Assembly: GCF_013377085.1 (NCBI RefSeq)
Contig: NZ_JACAAX010000017.1
Span: 56,099-120,098 of the forward strand
DNA length: 64,000 bases
Origin: Rhodoplanes sp.
GTDB lineage: Bacteria > Pseudomonadota > Alphaproteobacteria > Rhizobiales > Xanthobacteraceae
Reading direction: 5' to 3'
The notes beneath the pieces are model-generated. The model made no database searches and had not been told where the DNA came from. It was given only the letters and a program-made list of their open reading frames with translations. This document shows positions 1 to 8,849 of the stretch, in pieces (positions within the stretch are counted from its first letter, which is position 1; each line of letters begins with the position of its first letter). The translations under genes and the position numbers were made by a program.

Positions 1-139
1 TCCAATCCGGCGACGACCTGGCGGCGTAATACGCGTCGAGCGCCTCGACGAAGAAGTCCATGACGCCGGCCGTATAAGCGCCGGCCGAGATCGCGCCCGC
101 CATCACGAGGCCGATCTGAAACTCGGGTTTGGTAGGCAT
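1..139 (-). CDS. Patatin-like phospholipase family protein, N-terminal part (cut by window edge)
   Basis: Reading leftward from an ATG at 139, the frame stays open to the window edge (46 codons). The peptide begins MPTKPEFQIGLVMAGAISAG and continues AYTAGVMDFFVEALDAYY. This Gly/Ala-rich start matches the oxyanion-loop region of bacterial patatin-like serine lipases. The catalytic G-x-S-x-G and Asp lie outside the window, so activity cannot be judged. The amidase gene lies 88 bp upstream on the same strand, so the two may be co-transcribed. Family assignment is by motif recall only. Confidence 0.7.
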   Translation of the reverse strand, partial: MPTKPEFQIGLVMAGAISAGAYTAGVMDFFVEALDAYYAARSSPDW

Positions 140-227
140 CGCTATCTCCGACCCACTTCTTCCGACGCCGGGCGACAGCCGGCGCCCCGGACGATATCCG
201 CCGCGGCCGGGCCGCGGCGGCGCGGTT

Positions 228-1784
228 CTAGCTCGGCTTGGTCACGGTCTCTTTGGCCGGTGGCGTCGGCGAGGCGCCGGCCCACTTCTCCATCTTTCCG
301 AGAACGCCCCACCCGGTCAGCGCGAGGAAGATCGGCAAGGCGACGCCGCCGACCGACGACAGACCGCCGAGGCCGCCGAGACCGACGAGCTTGAGGATCT
401 CCGGATTCTGCGCCAGCGCCGCCAGCAGCGTGCCGATGATGCCGAACGCGCTCTTGCGGCCGTCGAGCAGCTTCCCGATCGTCTGACCGAGAGCCCCGTT
501 GACCGGGCCGAGCTTGCCGATCACGTCGCCGAGTGGCTTGTCGATACCGCCCGGCGCCAGCATGTTCAGGATCTCGATGATCCTCTTCAACTGGTCCTCC
601 GGCTGCGGGGCCGCGGCGGTTCCGGGCGTCGGCGCCGACCGGTTCCGGAACGCCTGGAGAAGCTCCGTCACCTGCCGAAGCAACTGGGTCAGATCGTTCT
701 GCGGCAGCGTCACGGGCGGCGACGTCACGGGAGGGACCGGCCGGTTGAGGAACAGATCCTCCAGGCGGGCCAGCCGATCCGCGATCTCCGCCAGGGAGGA
801 GTCGCGTCTCGGCCCCTCGGTCGACGGCTCACGCGGCGCCGCGCCGACGAATTCCCAGTCGACCAGCCCTTTTCCGTCGAGGCCGATCATGCGCGCGGCG
901 GCCGGGGTGAGATCGATGGCGGCCCGGTTGGTCACCGGATCGTTTTCGGCACGCGGGCGGGCCCCCGTTTCCCAATAGCGGTCTTCCGGCCCGCGCGCGC
1001 TCGGGTACCACGGCCCCACGTCGACGATGTCGCACAAGATCGACTTGCCGCCCTTGAAGATCCGGACCTTCGGGCGCGGGCTCGCGAAGCGCGACGGCAA
1101 CGCGACGCCGGGCCGGCTCGGCCAGCCGCCCTGCACGTCCCTGTAGGCGACGTTCTGCTCGTCGCCTGCGCCGCCGAATTCCGTCGCGGTGATGTTCAGG
1201 AAGCGGTTCGCGGGCGCGCTCGCGACTCTGGGGACGTCCGCTCGGATCGCCTCCATGGCGGTGCGGACACGGGCGATCACGTCCGCCTTGACCACCTTGC
1301 GGCCCGGGCAAGCATGGTTGTCGCGCGTGCATTCGACGTGGAAGGTCAGGTCGTCCGGATTGAAGCCGAACTTGAGATTGAGCGCCGCGATCAAGAAGAC
1401 GGCGTTGTCACGGACAAGCGCGCCGTCGCCGGTGTTGAAGTCCTCGGTGTCGTAGTCCCCGACCATCTCGATGCCGAAATGGGTGCGGTTGAAGCAACGC
1501 GAATGGACGCCGGACAGCAGCGGATTGGAGAACCAGTTGATGAAGTTGCGCGACACGAACCAGTGCGGGCCGGAATGCCAGCCCTTCTCGTCCTCGTAGT
1601 AGGATTGCAGGTTGCGGATCCGGGCGTCGTGGGCCGGGCCGCTCTCGGCCCATTGCGCGAGCGTCGGCGCCGCGGTGTTGTGGAGCGTGATGCCGCGCGG
1701 CTGCCAGTCGATCCATTTGAGCGAGTTGATGCGCTCGAGCGTCTCCGCTCGGGTGCGCGCGACGCCTTCGAAATCCTTCCACAC
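228..1784 (-). CDS. N-acetylmuramoyl-L-alanine amidase-like protein with DPBB (RlpA-like) domain
   Basis: This 518-residue protein has three parts. Residues about 25-180 resemble an Amidase_2/PGRP fold: GITLHNTAAP gives the first His ligand, and FHVECTRDNHACPGRK near residues 150-165 gives the second His/Cys cluster. Residues about 195-320 resemble the double-psi beta-barrel seen in RlpA-like proteins (VDVGPWYP, then AIDLTPAAARMIGLDGKG). The C-terminal third is Pro-rich and ends in a hydrophobic stretch (about 450-505) that may be a membrane anchor. No N-terminal signal peptide is visible. The likely role is peptidoglycan cleavage or cell-wall turnover, or a phage-derived lysin. The domain pairing is what I see; the substrate is inferred. 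Confidence 0.72.
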   Translation of the reverse strand: MWKDFEGVARTRAETLERINSLKWIDWQPRGITLHNTAAPTLAQWAESGPAHDARIRNLQSYYEDEKGWHSGPHWFVSRNFINWFSNPLLSGVHSRCFNRTHFGIEMVGDYDTEDFNTGDGALVRDNAVFLIAALNLKFGFNPDDLTFHVECTRDNHACPGRKVVKADVIARVRTAMEAIRADVPRVASAPANRFLNITATEFGGAGDEQNVAYRDVQGGWPSRPGVALPSRFASPRPKVRIFKGGKSILCDIVDVGPWYPSARGPEDRYWETGARPRAENDPVTNRAAIDLTPAAARMIGLDGKGLVDWEFVGAAPREPSTEGPRRDSSLAEIADRLARLEDLFLNRPVPPVTSPPVTLPQNDLTQLLRQVTELLQAFRNRSAPTPGTAAAPQPEDQLKRIIEILNMLAPGGIDKPLGDVIGKLGPVNGALGQTIGKLLDGRKSAFGIIGTLLAALAQNPEILKLVGLGGLGGLSSVGGVALPIFLALTGWGVLGKMEKWAGASPTPPAKETVTKPS

Positions 1785-2611
1785 GGTTGTCCTCCGATCG
1801 TCTGCAGGTGGACGTCCACGGGCGGCCCCTCGACCGCGGGCATGCGAAAGCCATGCATGTCGGCGTCACCGCCGTTGCCCTCGGATAAGATCGAGCGTGC
1901 CGTATGCGTCAAAAGGTCGTCAGTCGGCCGAGATAGCCGGCGTTAAATAGCCGCAAAGCTCAAACGCCGATGCCAATACCTTCACCCGCCCTCCATCGGA
2001 ACGCGCAATGACAGTCGTGGTGTGGATCGGAATGTTCGGACGTGGAAACGCACCCCCTTCTCGGGCCGCACCGTCGGAGCGTCTGTTCAGACGCCCGAAG
2101 TCGCGACCGTCAGAAACTGGTTGTCACGTCGTAAATTTCGTCGGTGTACGTAAATTTCGTCGGTGTAAACGAGTGTGGCTTCGTGTTCGCCGTCCTGCCG
2201 CGAATTCAGGCGGCAGCGCTCGATGTTTCTGCCGCCCATTATACACGGCCGACGAGAAACCTTCAACTCACGATGGGAAACAAAGCCGGATGCAAGCCGG
2301 GCCGAAGGCGCCTCGGTTTCTCGTGAGATCCCGGATAACGGCTGCGCCGGCGTCGGACGGCCGTGCGCGACGCGCGTCAAATTACCGTGACAGGATGTGA
2401 CGCGGGCGAAGCCGGCACCGGCACATCGCGAGCGGTTGCGCCCCCGCTCGCACCGGTCCCGGATCACCGAGCCGATCAGCCGCGAACCCCACGCACACTC
2501 AATGGATGCGTCTCGGGGGTGGCCCACCCCGCCGCGGCCACGACTGCATCTCCGTGCCGGCGCCCTTGGCGACGGCGCGGCTCGCCTCCGCCTGCCCGAC
2601 GCGCTGCCGCC
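1785..2611. other. Intergenic region without a convincing gene
   Basis: I see no supported coding region here. It holds a 19-bp tandem duplication (2130-2167), a 10-bp inverted repeat (ACGAGAAACC at 2252-2261 and its complement at 2315-2324) and a one-mismatch copy of the REP core at 2381-2393 (ATTACCGTGACAG). The open frames across it lack family resemblance or good start sites. Confidence 0.5.
2130..2167. repeat. 19-bp tandem duplication
   Basis: The unit CGTAAATTTCGTCGGTGTA occurs twice back to back (2130-2148 and 2149-2167) with no mismatch. It is AT-richer than its surroundings. No function is evident; it could be a regulator-binding repeat or a recent slippage product. Confidence 0.8.
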
Positions 2612-5059
2612 TCACGCCTTGGGCGCGTCGAAGGCCGTCACGGCCGGCAGCGGCCCGGTGAACCTCTCGATCTCGACCAGGGCCGTATGGGCCGCGCAGG
2701 CCTGCCCGAGCTTCGAGCTCGGCACGTCCTGGGTGAGCTGGTTGGCCGAGCCGTACTTGTCGAGCGTGCCGAGCTTGCCCGGCTCCATCGGATCGTACCA
2801 GGAGCCCTCGCAGAACCGCACCACGCCCGGCAGCAGGTCGTCGACCACCCGGGCGCCGGCGAGCGACTGGCCGCGCGCGTTGAACACCCGCACGACGTCG
2901 CCGTCCTTGATGCCGCGCCTCTCGGCGTCGGCCCGCGCGATCTCGATCGGCTCGCGGCCCTGCACCGTGGAGATCTTGCGGATGTCCGAATTGTCCATCT
3001 GCGAGTGCAGACGATATTTCGGATGCGGGCTGATCATGTGCAGCGGCCATTTGGCCGTGGCGGCGGTGGTGCCGAGCCACTCCTTCGGGGCGATCCACAC
3101 GGCGTGGCCGGGCAGGCCCTCGTAGCCCATCTTCTCGATCGCGGTGGAGAAGATCTCGATCTTGCCGGACGGCGTGCCGAGCGGCTCGACCGCCGGGTCG
3201 TCGCGGAACGCGCCGTGGCGCACCCACGACTTCGCCTTGTCGGAAACCGGGAACTCGACCGCGTCGCCGCTCTTCCAGAACGTGTCGAAGTCGGGCATGT
3301 CGACGCCCTTCTTCTTGGCGTCGACGACGGCCGCCGTGTAGTAGCTGCGGATCAGCTCCATATCGTCCTTGCGGCCGAACTCGGCCCCGTAGCCGAGCTT
3401 TTCGGCGAGCGCCGCGGAGATCTCGTAGTCGTTGCGGGCCTCGCCGACCGGCTCGATCACCTTGTGCATCGGCACGATGTACTGCCGCGAGTACTCGCCG
3501 CCCCACTCGATGTCGTTACGCTCGAACGGCGTCGTCGCCGGCAGCACGATGTCGGCGAAGCGGGCCGTCGTCGTCCAGAACGGCTCCTGGATGACGATCA
3601 CCTCGGGCTTGCGCCACGCCGCGATCAGCTTGTTGCGGTCCTGGTGATGGCTCAACGGATTGCCGCCGCCCCACAGGATCATGCGGATGTCCGGATAGGT
3701 CAGCTTGCGGCCGTTGAAGTCGAGCTCCTGACCGGGATTGAGCAGCATGTCGGCGAGCCGCGCGCAGGGAATGCGCGGCGGCATCTTCTCGGGCGGCTTG
3801 CCGGCCGTCAGCGCCGTCAGCCCGCCGGCGGTGGCCTGCGGCGCGCACGAGCTCGAGTAATGATAGCCGAAGCTGATGCCGCCGCCCGGCAGGCCGATCT
3901 GGCCCAGCATGGCGGCGAGCGTCACCAGCGCCCAGTAGGTCTGCTCGCCGTTCTCGGTGCGCTGGATCGACCAGCCGGCGACGATGAAGGTGCGCTTCTT
4001 GGCCATCTGGCGGGCGAGGTCGCGGATGGTGTCCGGTTCGATGCCGGCGATCTTGGCCGCCCAGGCGGCGTCCTTCGGCTGGCCGTCGCTGGCACCGGTG
4101 AGATAGGGCACGAACTTGTCGAAGCCGACCGTGTAGTCCTTCAGGAATTTTTCGTCGTGCAGCTTCTCGCTGTAGACCGTGTGGGCGAGCGCCAGCGCGA
4201 TCGCCGTGTCGGAGCCCGGCCGCGGCGCCACCCATTGGGCGTTCAGATACGACGCCGTCTCGGTCTTCTTCGGGTCGATCACGACGGTCGGGGTGCCCTT
4301 CTTCTTGAACGCCTCGAAGGCCTGGAAGCCCTGGTGGTCCGGCGGGGAGTAGCCGATGTTGAGCGTCACCATCGGGTCGGCGCCCCACACCACCAGCATC
4401 TCGGCGGCCTGCACCATGCCGGGCCAGGCCGATTGCGGGGCGTAGACCTCCATGTTGCCGAGCACGCGCGGCAGGATCGCCTGGGCGGCGCCGGTCGAGT
4501 AGTCGCCGAGCGGAGCCGAGTAGCCGCCGTGCAGGTTCATCAGCGCGGCCAGCGCGGCGCGCGGGTTCTGCATGCGGCCGGAGCTCTTCCAGCCGAGATC
4601 GCCGACGAAGAAGCTGGCCGGCCCGAACTCGGCCTTCACGCGCTTGAGCTCGCGGGCGACGAGGTCGAGCGCCTGGTCCCAGGAGACGCGCACGAACGCC
4701 CCGGTGCCGCGCTCGGCGGTGTCACTCTTGTGGCCCTTCTCCAAAAAGCCCTTGCGCACCATCGGATACTGCACACGGCTCGGCGAGTAGACGAGCGAGG
4801 GCGTCGCCTCGATCATCGGCAGCACCGGGTGGGGATCCTTCTCGAACGGCAGCGCCTTGACGAAGCGACCGTTCTCGACCACGGCCCGCATCACGCCCCA
4901 ATGGGTGGCGGTGAGCACCCCGGGCGCGCTCGCGGCGACGGCACGACCGGCGAAGGGCGCGGACCCGACTGCGACGCCGAGCCCGATGGCTGCGGTGCCT
5001 TCCATGAAGGTGCGGCGAGAGACGCCACGGCGACGTGCGGTTTCGAGATGGATTGTCAT
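2612..5059 (-). CDS. torA: Periplasmic molybdopterin reductase, TMAO/DMSO/biotin-sulfoxide reductase family (TorA/DorA-like)
   Basis: This 815-residue enzyme starts at ATG 5059, behind AGGAGATCGTC. Its Tat signal peptide contains SRRTFMEG. It aligns by eye along its whole length with TorA and Rhodobacter DorA: HWGVMRAVVENGR at the N-terminus, GDYSTGAAQ carrying the serine expected to ligate molybdenum, GWSIQRTENGEQ, MLGQIGLPGGG, and a bis-MGD C-terminal domain ending in TAFDAPKA. At the position of the DorA active-site Tyr (SYGW) it has DLGW, a TorA-like loss that favours TMAO over DMSO. It would reduce TMAO during anaerobic respiration with electrons from the divergent pentahaem cytochrome. 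No torD chaperone or torSTR regulators are in the window. An upstream in-frame ATG at 5194 would bury the Tat signal and was rejected. Confidence 0.88.
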   Translation of the reverse strand: MTIHLETARRRGVSRRTFMEGTAAIGLGVAVGSAPFAGRAVAASAPGVLTATHWGVMRAVVENGRFVKALPFEKDPHPVLPMIEATPSLVYSPSRVQYPMVRKGFLEKGHKSDTAERGTGAFVRVSWDQALDLVARELKRVKAEFGPASFFVGDLGWKSSGRMQNPRAALAALMNLHGGYSAPLGDYSTGAAQAILPRVLGNMEVYAPQSAWPGMVQAAEMLVVWGADPMVTLNIGYSPPDHQGFQAFEAFKKKGTPTVVIDPKKTETASYLNAQWVAPRPGSDTAIALALAHTVYSEKLHDEKFLKDYTVGFDKFVPYLTGASDGQPKDAAWAAKIAGIEPDTIRDLARQMAKKRTFIVAGWSIQRTENGEQTYWALVTLAAMLGQIGLPGGGISFGYHYSSSCAPQATAGGLTALTAGKPPEKMPPRIPCARLADMLLNPGQELDFNGRKLTYPDIRMILWGGGNPLSHHQDRNKLIAAWRKPEVIVIQEPFWTTTARFADIVLPATTPFERNDIEWGGEYSRQYIVPMHKVIEPVGEARNDYEISAALAEKLGYGAEFGRKDDMELIRSYYTAAVVDAKKKGVDMPDFDTFWKSGDAVEFPVSDKAKSWVRHGAFRDDPAVEPLGTPSGKIEIFSTAIEKMGYEGLPGHAVWIAPKEWLGTTAATAKWPLHMISPHPKYRLHSQMDNSDIRKISTVQGREPIEIARADAERRGIKDGDVVRVFNARGQSLAGARVVDDLLPGVVRFCEGSWYDPMEPGKLGTLDKYGSANQLTQDVPSSKLGQACAAHTALVEIERFTGPLPAVTAFDAPKA

Positions 5060-5260
5060 GACGATCTCCTGGCGCCGGGCATCGCCCATCGGCGACCGGC
5101 AGCGCATGCGGATAGAGCGGACCCATCGGTCCAGATTCCAGCACACGCCTCGCCGACGAGCGTGTACATACCGCTGAATACCTATTGAATTCACAAGTGC
5201 TTAGGCGTTTATCTCATGGTCAGCGCATAAGAAAATCTTTTGGCGCAGCGGTTCCCTCTG

Positions 5261-6412
5261 ATGCCTTCCTCCGCGACACGGGCTTCGATCCTGCTCGGCC
5301 TGGTTGCCGGCCTGGCGCTGGCTGCGGCCGCGGCCGGCATCGCCTGGTTCGGCGCCGTCCACACCGGCACGACGGCGTTCTGCGTGTCCTGCCATTCCAT
5401 GCAGACTCCGTATGCGGAGTATCGGAAGTCGGCGCATTTCTCCAACAAGTCGGGCGTGCGGGTCGGCTGCGCCGACTGTCACGTGCCACGCGCGCCGCTG
5501 GCCTTCGTCGCCGCCAAGCTCGCTGCCACCAAGGATCTTTGGGGCGAGCTGACCGGCGTGCTCGACACGCCGCAAAAATTCGCGGCCGCCAAGCTGGCGA
5601 TGGCGCAGCGCGTCTGGGACGCCATGGCGGCGTCGGATTCGCGCGAATGCCGCGCCTGCCACGCCTACGACGCGATGACGGTCGACGCCCAGCGCAAGGA
5701 CGCCAAGGCCCAGCATCCGCGGGCGATCAGCAAGGGCGAGACCTGCATCGCCTGCCACAAGGGGCTGGTGCACGCCTATCCGGACATGGGGCCGATCACC
5801 GAGCGCGCCAAGGCGGCGCTGGACCGGATGGTCGGCAGCATCCCGGCCGGCAGCACGGTGGTGCGCACGCTGGAGATCAAGCCGGTGTTCACGGCCGCCG
5901 ACGGCGAGACGACGGCGGCCCGGGTCCTGCCCGGGGCGCCGCTGGCGCTCGTCGGCATCGAGGGCCCGATGGCGCGGGTGCGGATCGCCGGCTGGCGGCA
6001 GGAGGGGGCCGAGCGGGTGATCTACGCGGCCGTCGGCAAGCGGATCCTGGTGGCCTCGCTGGTGCCCGCCATGCTGGATCGCCTCGACACCACGGGCGAG
6101 GCGGTGACGCTTCCCGACACCGGGCAGACCTGGAGCCCGGCCTCGCTCGAGGCCTGGCTGCCGGTCGCCGACATCACGGCCGACTCAGACGCGCTGTGGG
6201 CCTACGCGTCGACTCTCTATGCGGTGAACTGCGCCATGTGCCACGCCGCCCCGCATGTCGACGAGTTCAGCGCCAACGAATGGCTCGGCCAGTTCCGCTC
6301 GATGGTCGAGCAGGCCAATCTCGGCCGCGAGGACCGCGCCCTGGTGCAGACCTGGCTGCAGCTCCACGGCCGCGACGCCGAGGGCGCGGCCGCGAGCGCC
6401 GCCGCGCACTGA
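5261..6412 (+). CDS. torC: Membrane-anchored pentahaem c-type cytochrome, NapC/NirT/TorC family
   Basis: This protein has about 383 residues and an N-terminal membrane anchor (RASILLGLVAGLALAAAAAG). Five CxxCH haem sites follow: CVSCH, CADCH, CRACH and CIACH in the NapC/NirT core, then CAMCH after a roughly 150-residue linker. Four haems plus a distant fifth is the TorC/DorC architecture, which passes quinol electrons to a periplasmic TMAO/DMSO reductase. The gene is divergent from the torA-like gene, about 200 bp away. The start is uncertain: ATG 5261 places the anchor well, while TTG 5240 in the same frame would add seven residues. Neither has a strong ribosome-binding site. Confidence 0.88.
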   Translation: MPSSATRASILLGLVAGLALAAAAAGIAWFGAVHTGTTAFCVSCHSMQTPYAEYRKSAHFSNKSGVRVGCADCHVPRAPLAFVAAKLAATKDLWGELTGVLDTPQKFAAAKLAMAQRVWDAMAASDSRECRACHAYDAMTVDAQRKDAKAQHPRAISKGETCIACHKGLVHAYPDMGPITERAKAALDRMVGSIPAGSTVVRTLEIKPVFTAADGETTAARVLPGAPLALVGIEGPMARVRIAGWRQEGAERVIYAAVGKRILVASLVPAMLDRLDTTGEAVTLPDTGQTWSPASLEAWLPVADITADSDALWAYASTLYAVNCAMCHAAPHVDEFSANEWLGQFRSMVEQANLGREDRALVQTWLQLHGRDAEGAAASAAAH

Positions 6413-6496
6413 GCGGCCGGCCGCCGGGACGCCACAGTGGGGTGCGACGGAGCGCGAGCCATCCGCCGCCTCGCCGTTCCGTACGGGAGCCCCCGC

Positions 6497-7030
6497 ATGC
6501 CCCCCGATCCCGATGCCGATTCCGTGCCCGCCGATCCCGTCACCCTCCGGCCGGCGACGCCCGCCGACGCGGCGGCGCTCGACGCGCTGCTGGCCGAGAG
6601 CTACCCGACGCTGCTGGCCGGCCACTACGACGCCGAGACGCTCGCCCGCGCGCTGCCGCCGATGACGCGCGCCAATCCGGGCCTGCTCGCGGCCGGCACG
6701 TACTACGTGGCGGCGACGGCGGGCCGCATCGTCGCCTGCGGCGGCTGGACGGCCGAGCAGCCCGGCACCGGCACGGTGGCGGCCGGCGAGGCGCACATCC
6801 GTCACTTCGCCGCCCTGCCGGCCTTCACGGGCCGCGGCATCGGCACGGCGGTGCTGGCCCGCTGCATCGCCGAGACGACGGCGCGCGACCTGACCACCCT
6901 CACCTGCTTCTCGACCCTCAACGCGGTGCCGTTCTACGCCCGCTCCGGCTTCGTCGCGCTCGGCCCGCTCGCCGTGACGCTGGCGCCGGGCGTGGTCTTC
7001 CCGGCGGTCCTGATGCGGCGGACCGGCTGA
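6497..7030 (+). CDS. GNAT family N-acetyltransferase
   Basis: This is a 177-residue single-domain protein. VTLRPATPADAAALDALLAE opens a GNAT fold. The acetyl-CoA loop is visible as FAALPAFTGRGIGTAVLARC (an R-G-x-G-x-G/A pattern), followed by NAVPFYARSGF, the typical C-terminal alpha4-beta6 element. The substrate is unknown. ATG 6497 is preceded by GGGAGC at good spacing; a GTG at 6437 in the same frame would add a charged tail unlike the family. It follows the cytochrome gene by 84 bp on the same strand, but no functional link is evident. REP-like repeats begin just after the stop. Confidence 0.82.
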   Translation: MPPDPDADSVPADPVTLRPATPADAAALDALLAESYPTLLAGHYDAETLARALPPMTRANPGLLAAGTYYVAATAGRIVACGGWTAEQPGTGTVAAGEAHIRHFAALPAFTGRGIGTAVLARCIAETTARDLTTLTCFSTLNAVPFYARSGFVALGPLAVTLAPGVVFPAVLMRRTG

Positions 7031-7048
7031 GCCGCGCCGGAGCGCTCA

Positions 7049-7319
7049 AATTACGGTAAATTACGAAACTACGGAAATTACGGTGACAGGAAATTACGAA
7101 ATTACGGTGACAGTGCACTAAACTGACGGGCGAATGGATTTTCGCGTTGCGGCGTGACAGCCCCCTGAATTGAAGCACGCCCGTCGACCCTCCAGCACGC
7201 AAAGCAGATCGCGCTGGAACGAACCGAGTTAAGTGCACTGTCACCGTAATTCCCCGAGTTAAGTGCACTGTCACCGTAATTCGCGTAATTCGAGTTAAGT
7301 GCACTGTCACCGTAATTCG
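7049..7319. repeat. Cluster of REP-like short interspersed repeats
   Basis: Several copies of a core ATTACGGTGACAGTGCACT are packed here in both orientations. A truncated forward copy lies at 7078-7089, a full forward copy begins at 7101, and three full reverse copies end at about 7250, 7280 and 7316, each followed by a GAGTTA/AGTTTA-type flank. Partial AATTACG units precede them. In other bacteria such repeats belong to REP/BIME or RAYT-mobilised families. No RAYT transposase gene is in this window, so that link is inference. Confidence 0.85.
7098..7250. mobile_element. 153-bp inverted-repeat element, copy 1 (REP pair / MITE-like)
   Basis: A forward REP core at the left end and an inverted core at the right end enclose a spacer of about 100 bp. 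The whole 153 bp recurs, by my reading without a mismatch, at 10837-10989. Inverted ends around a non-coding spacer resemble a BIME/REPIN or a MITE. There is no open frame of credible coding capacity inside. Exact identity suggests recent copying or gene conversion. Confidence 0.85.
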
Positions 7320-7339
7320 TGAAAATTTCAGATTATTGC
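7320..7339. repeat. Direct repeat flanking the AT-rich gene, left copy
   Basis: TGAAAATTTCAGATTATTGC at 7320-7339 matches TGAAAATTAGATTATTGC at 8262-8279, apart from a two-base gap and one or two changes. Both copies overlap the 3' end of a minus-strand frame (…CAATAATCT…). Together they bracket the AT-rich membrane-protein gene, as the edges of an inserted or duplicated unit would. Confidence 0.6.
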
Positions 7340-8190
7340 CTCTCAACGGCTGCTTTAGAGATACGATCAGCATCTGCATCCGAAATTTCGATCTCTCTCT
7401 CAGTGATTTGGCTAAGGGCAGCATCCCGTTCTTTCCGCTCGCGATAGGAAATCAACTGATTTGCTAATTCTGCGGTTAAGACAATGAGATAGGGCGCAGG
7501 GCGGAAATGCGCATTCTGCGTTTGTAGCAAAATCGCGGTTAAGAGTGCAATTCCATAAGCTATCGCTGTTATCCCTTCGCGATAAACATTATAGGTTTCG
7601 AACATAAATCTGCGCATCACATCCCTGCGTTCGAGAATTAGTTTTTTACGCGGGCCGCTGCTCGGGAGGTACGCGGGTGCTGTAAAGTAATATCTTATGT
7701 TGGCCTGGAAGGCCACCAGCCACAGTACAGCATTCAAGTGATGCATCATAAAAAGTGCACAAAACACCACAACGTCATCCACAAAATAGGCGGCTGCAAT
7801 GAATATAATTATGTTTGTAACGATTACGAACGGTATAATCCATCTTGCTCGAACATTAGCCCAATTCGTCGGGATTTTGTTCGTCGAAAAGCATTGCTCT
7901 GCTTGTGGGATCCATTTTTCTCCATCTTTGTTTATCAGGACAAATACACTTAATATTAGAATACTTAATGATAGCGCGCCAGAATTATTAACCAAAAATT
8001 CTACAAGCTTTTGAAGATCAACAAAATCACGCCACGACTGAAAATAGTAAGAAAAGTTCAATTTATATTTAAGTAAAATAAGTAGATACCCCGCTGCAAT
8101 GGCGGTTTTCCAAAAAGTAAGCATAAAAAGGCTTATATCCTTTAAAGTTCTCATTCGTTTTTTCAAATAGAGCATGGAAATAAAGCCCAT
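7333..8190 (-). CDS. AT-rich orphan membrane protein of unknown function
   Basis: This is a 285-residue protein I do not recognise. It has about five hydrophobic segments: near residues 18-40 (ISLFMLTFWKTAIAAGYLLI), 72-90 (LSLSILILSVFVLI), 120-140 (WIIPFVIVTNIIIFIAAAYF), 145-165 and 213-235 (ITAIAYGIALLTAILL). An acidic/basic tail (REREIEISDADAD region) follows that is probably cytoplasmic. Codon use is strikingly AT-rich compared with every neighbour, pointing to recent horizontal transfer. It sits between REP repeats and a group II intron remnant and is flanked by direct repeats. Its isolation and composition would suit a defence or selfish cassette, but nothing in the sequence proves a role. 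Confidence 0.6.
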   Translation of the reverse strand: MGFISMLYLKKRMRTLKDISLFMLTFWKTAIAAGYLLILLKYKLNFSYYFQSWRDFVDLQKLVEFLVNNSGALSLSILILSVFVLINKDGEKWIPQAEQCFSTNKIPTNWANVRARWIIPFVIVTNIIIFIAAAYFVDDVVVFCALFMMHHLNAVLWLVAFQANIRYYFTAPAYLPSSGPRKKLILERRDVMRRFMFETYNVYREGITAIAYGIALLTAILLQTQNAHFRPAPYLIVLTAELANQLISYRERKERDAALSQITEREIEISDADADRISKAAVERQ

Positions 8191-8237
8191 AGTTGTTCAT
8201 ACAGGCGAACTTTCTTAGGTGCTCCACTCAATCCTGA

Positions 8238-8263
8238 CAGGATCGCTGGCAACGGCGATCCTG
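8238..8263. other. Hairpin upstream of the AT-rich gene
   Basis: CAGGATCGC, eight loop bases, then GCGATCCTG form a perfect nine-pair stem. It lies just upstream of the AT-rich gene (minus strand) and just past the end of the small frame at 8273-8551, so it could end transcription from that side. No T-run follows. Confidence 0.5.
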
Positions 8264-8279
8264 AAAATTAGATTATTGC
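8262..8279. repeat. Direct repeat flanking the AT-rich gene, right copy
   Basis: This is the partner of 7320-7339 (TGAAAATTAGATTATTGC). The distance between copies is about 940 bp, just enough for the single orphan gene and its leader. Confidence 0.6.
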
Positions 8280-8509
8280 AACTTAATGGCGAAGGCAAGA
8301 ATCGTCTCTAAAAAAGAGAGAAGCCGTTGCCGTGCGGCTTCGAGGCCTCTTCGAAAGCCGATTGCGTACTCGCCTTCCGAGTGTTTCCAAGCGGTTGCTG
8401 AAATCTGTTTGGAGATTCGTATGTGGACCCCAATCGCCCGCGAGCACTTAGAGTCTGTCCGGAGACATTTGGCGGGATTACAGAGCTTTCGGAGCATGAG
8501 ACGGGGATT

Positions 8510-8621
<112 letters not shown>

Positions 8622-8800
8622 TCACGGCAGGCTCACGGCGGTGGCGCGCGATCGAATGCGGGTGAGTCGGTACACGCCGAGCTCTCCGAAGACGGCCTTC
8701 ATGGAGAAGCCGCGCGTGCCGCGTCCGTCGACCTTGTGCCGCTTGGCGAGGAAGCGTCTGACGCGGACGCAGACGTGGCGATCGACCGCCCGACGCCGGA
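8622..8800 (-). pseudogene. Group II intron reverse transcriptase/maturase, C-terminal fragment
   Basis: Directly upstream of the domain V remnant, a minus-strand frame ends with VRRFLAKRHKVDGRGTRGFS, then MKAVFGELGVYRLTR. This resembles the extreme C-terminus of group II intron-encoded proteins (basic LRR-W-L-x-R-x-H/K, then a Phe and GLYRL block). Finger, palm and most of the X domain are missing; upstream of about 8800 the resemblance ends. The fragment is a 5'-truncated copy, as abortive retrotransposition leaves, or was trimmed by later rearrangement. Confidence 0.65.
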
Positions 8801-8849
8801 CGCCCGGCGACCGCTTGCGCGGCACTCTCGTTTCCTGTCGCATCACCAA

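Noticed and set aside
2381..2393. Degenerate REP core ATTACCGTGACAG
   Set aside because: It is a single copy with one mismatch and no GTGCACT half. It may be chance, so it is only mentioned in the intergenic entry.
7049..7319. Possible CRISPR array
   Set aside because: The repeats occur in both orientations with irregular and partly absent spacers, two 153-bp blocks are duplicated, and no cas genes are present. It is a REP cluster.
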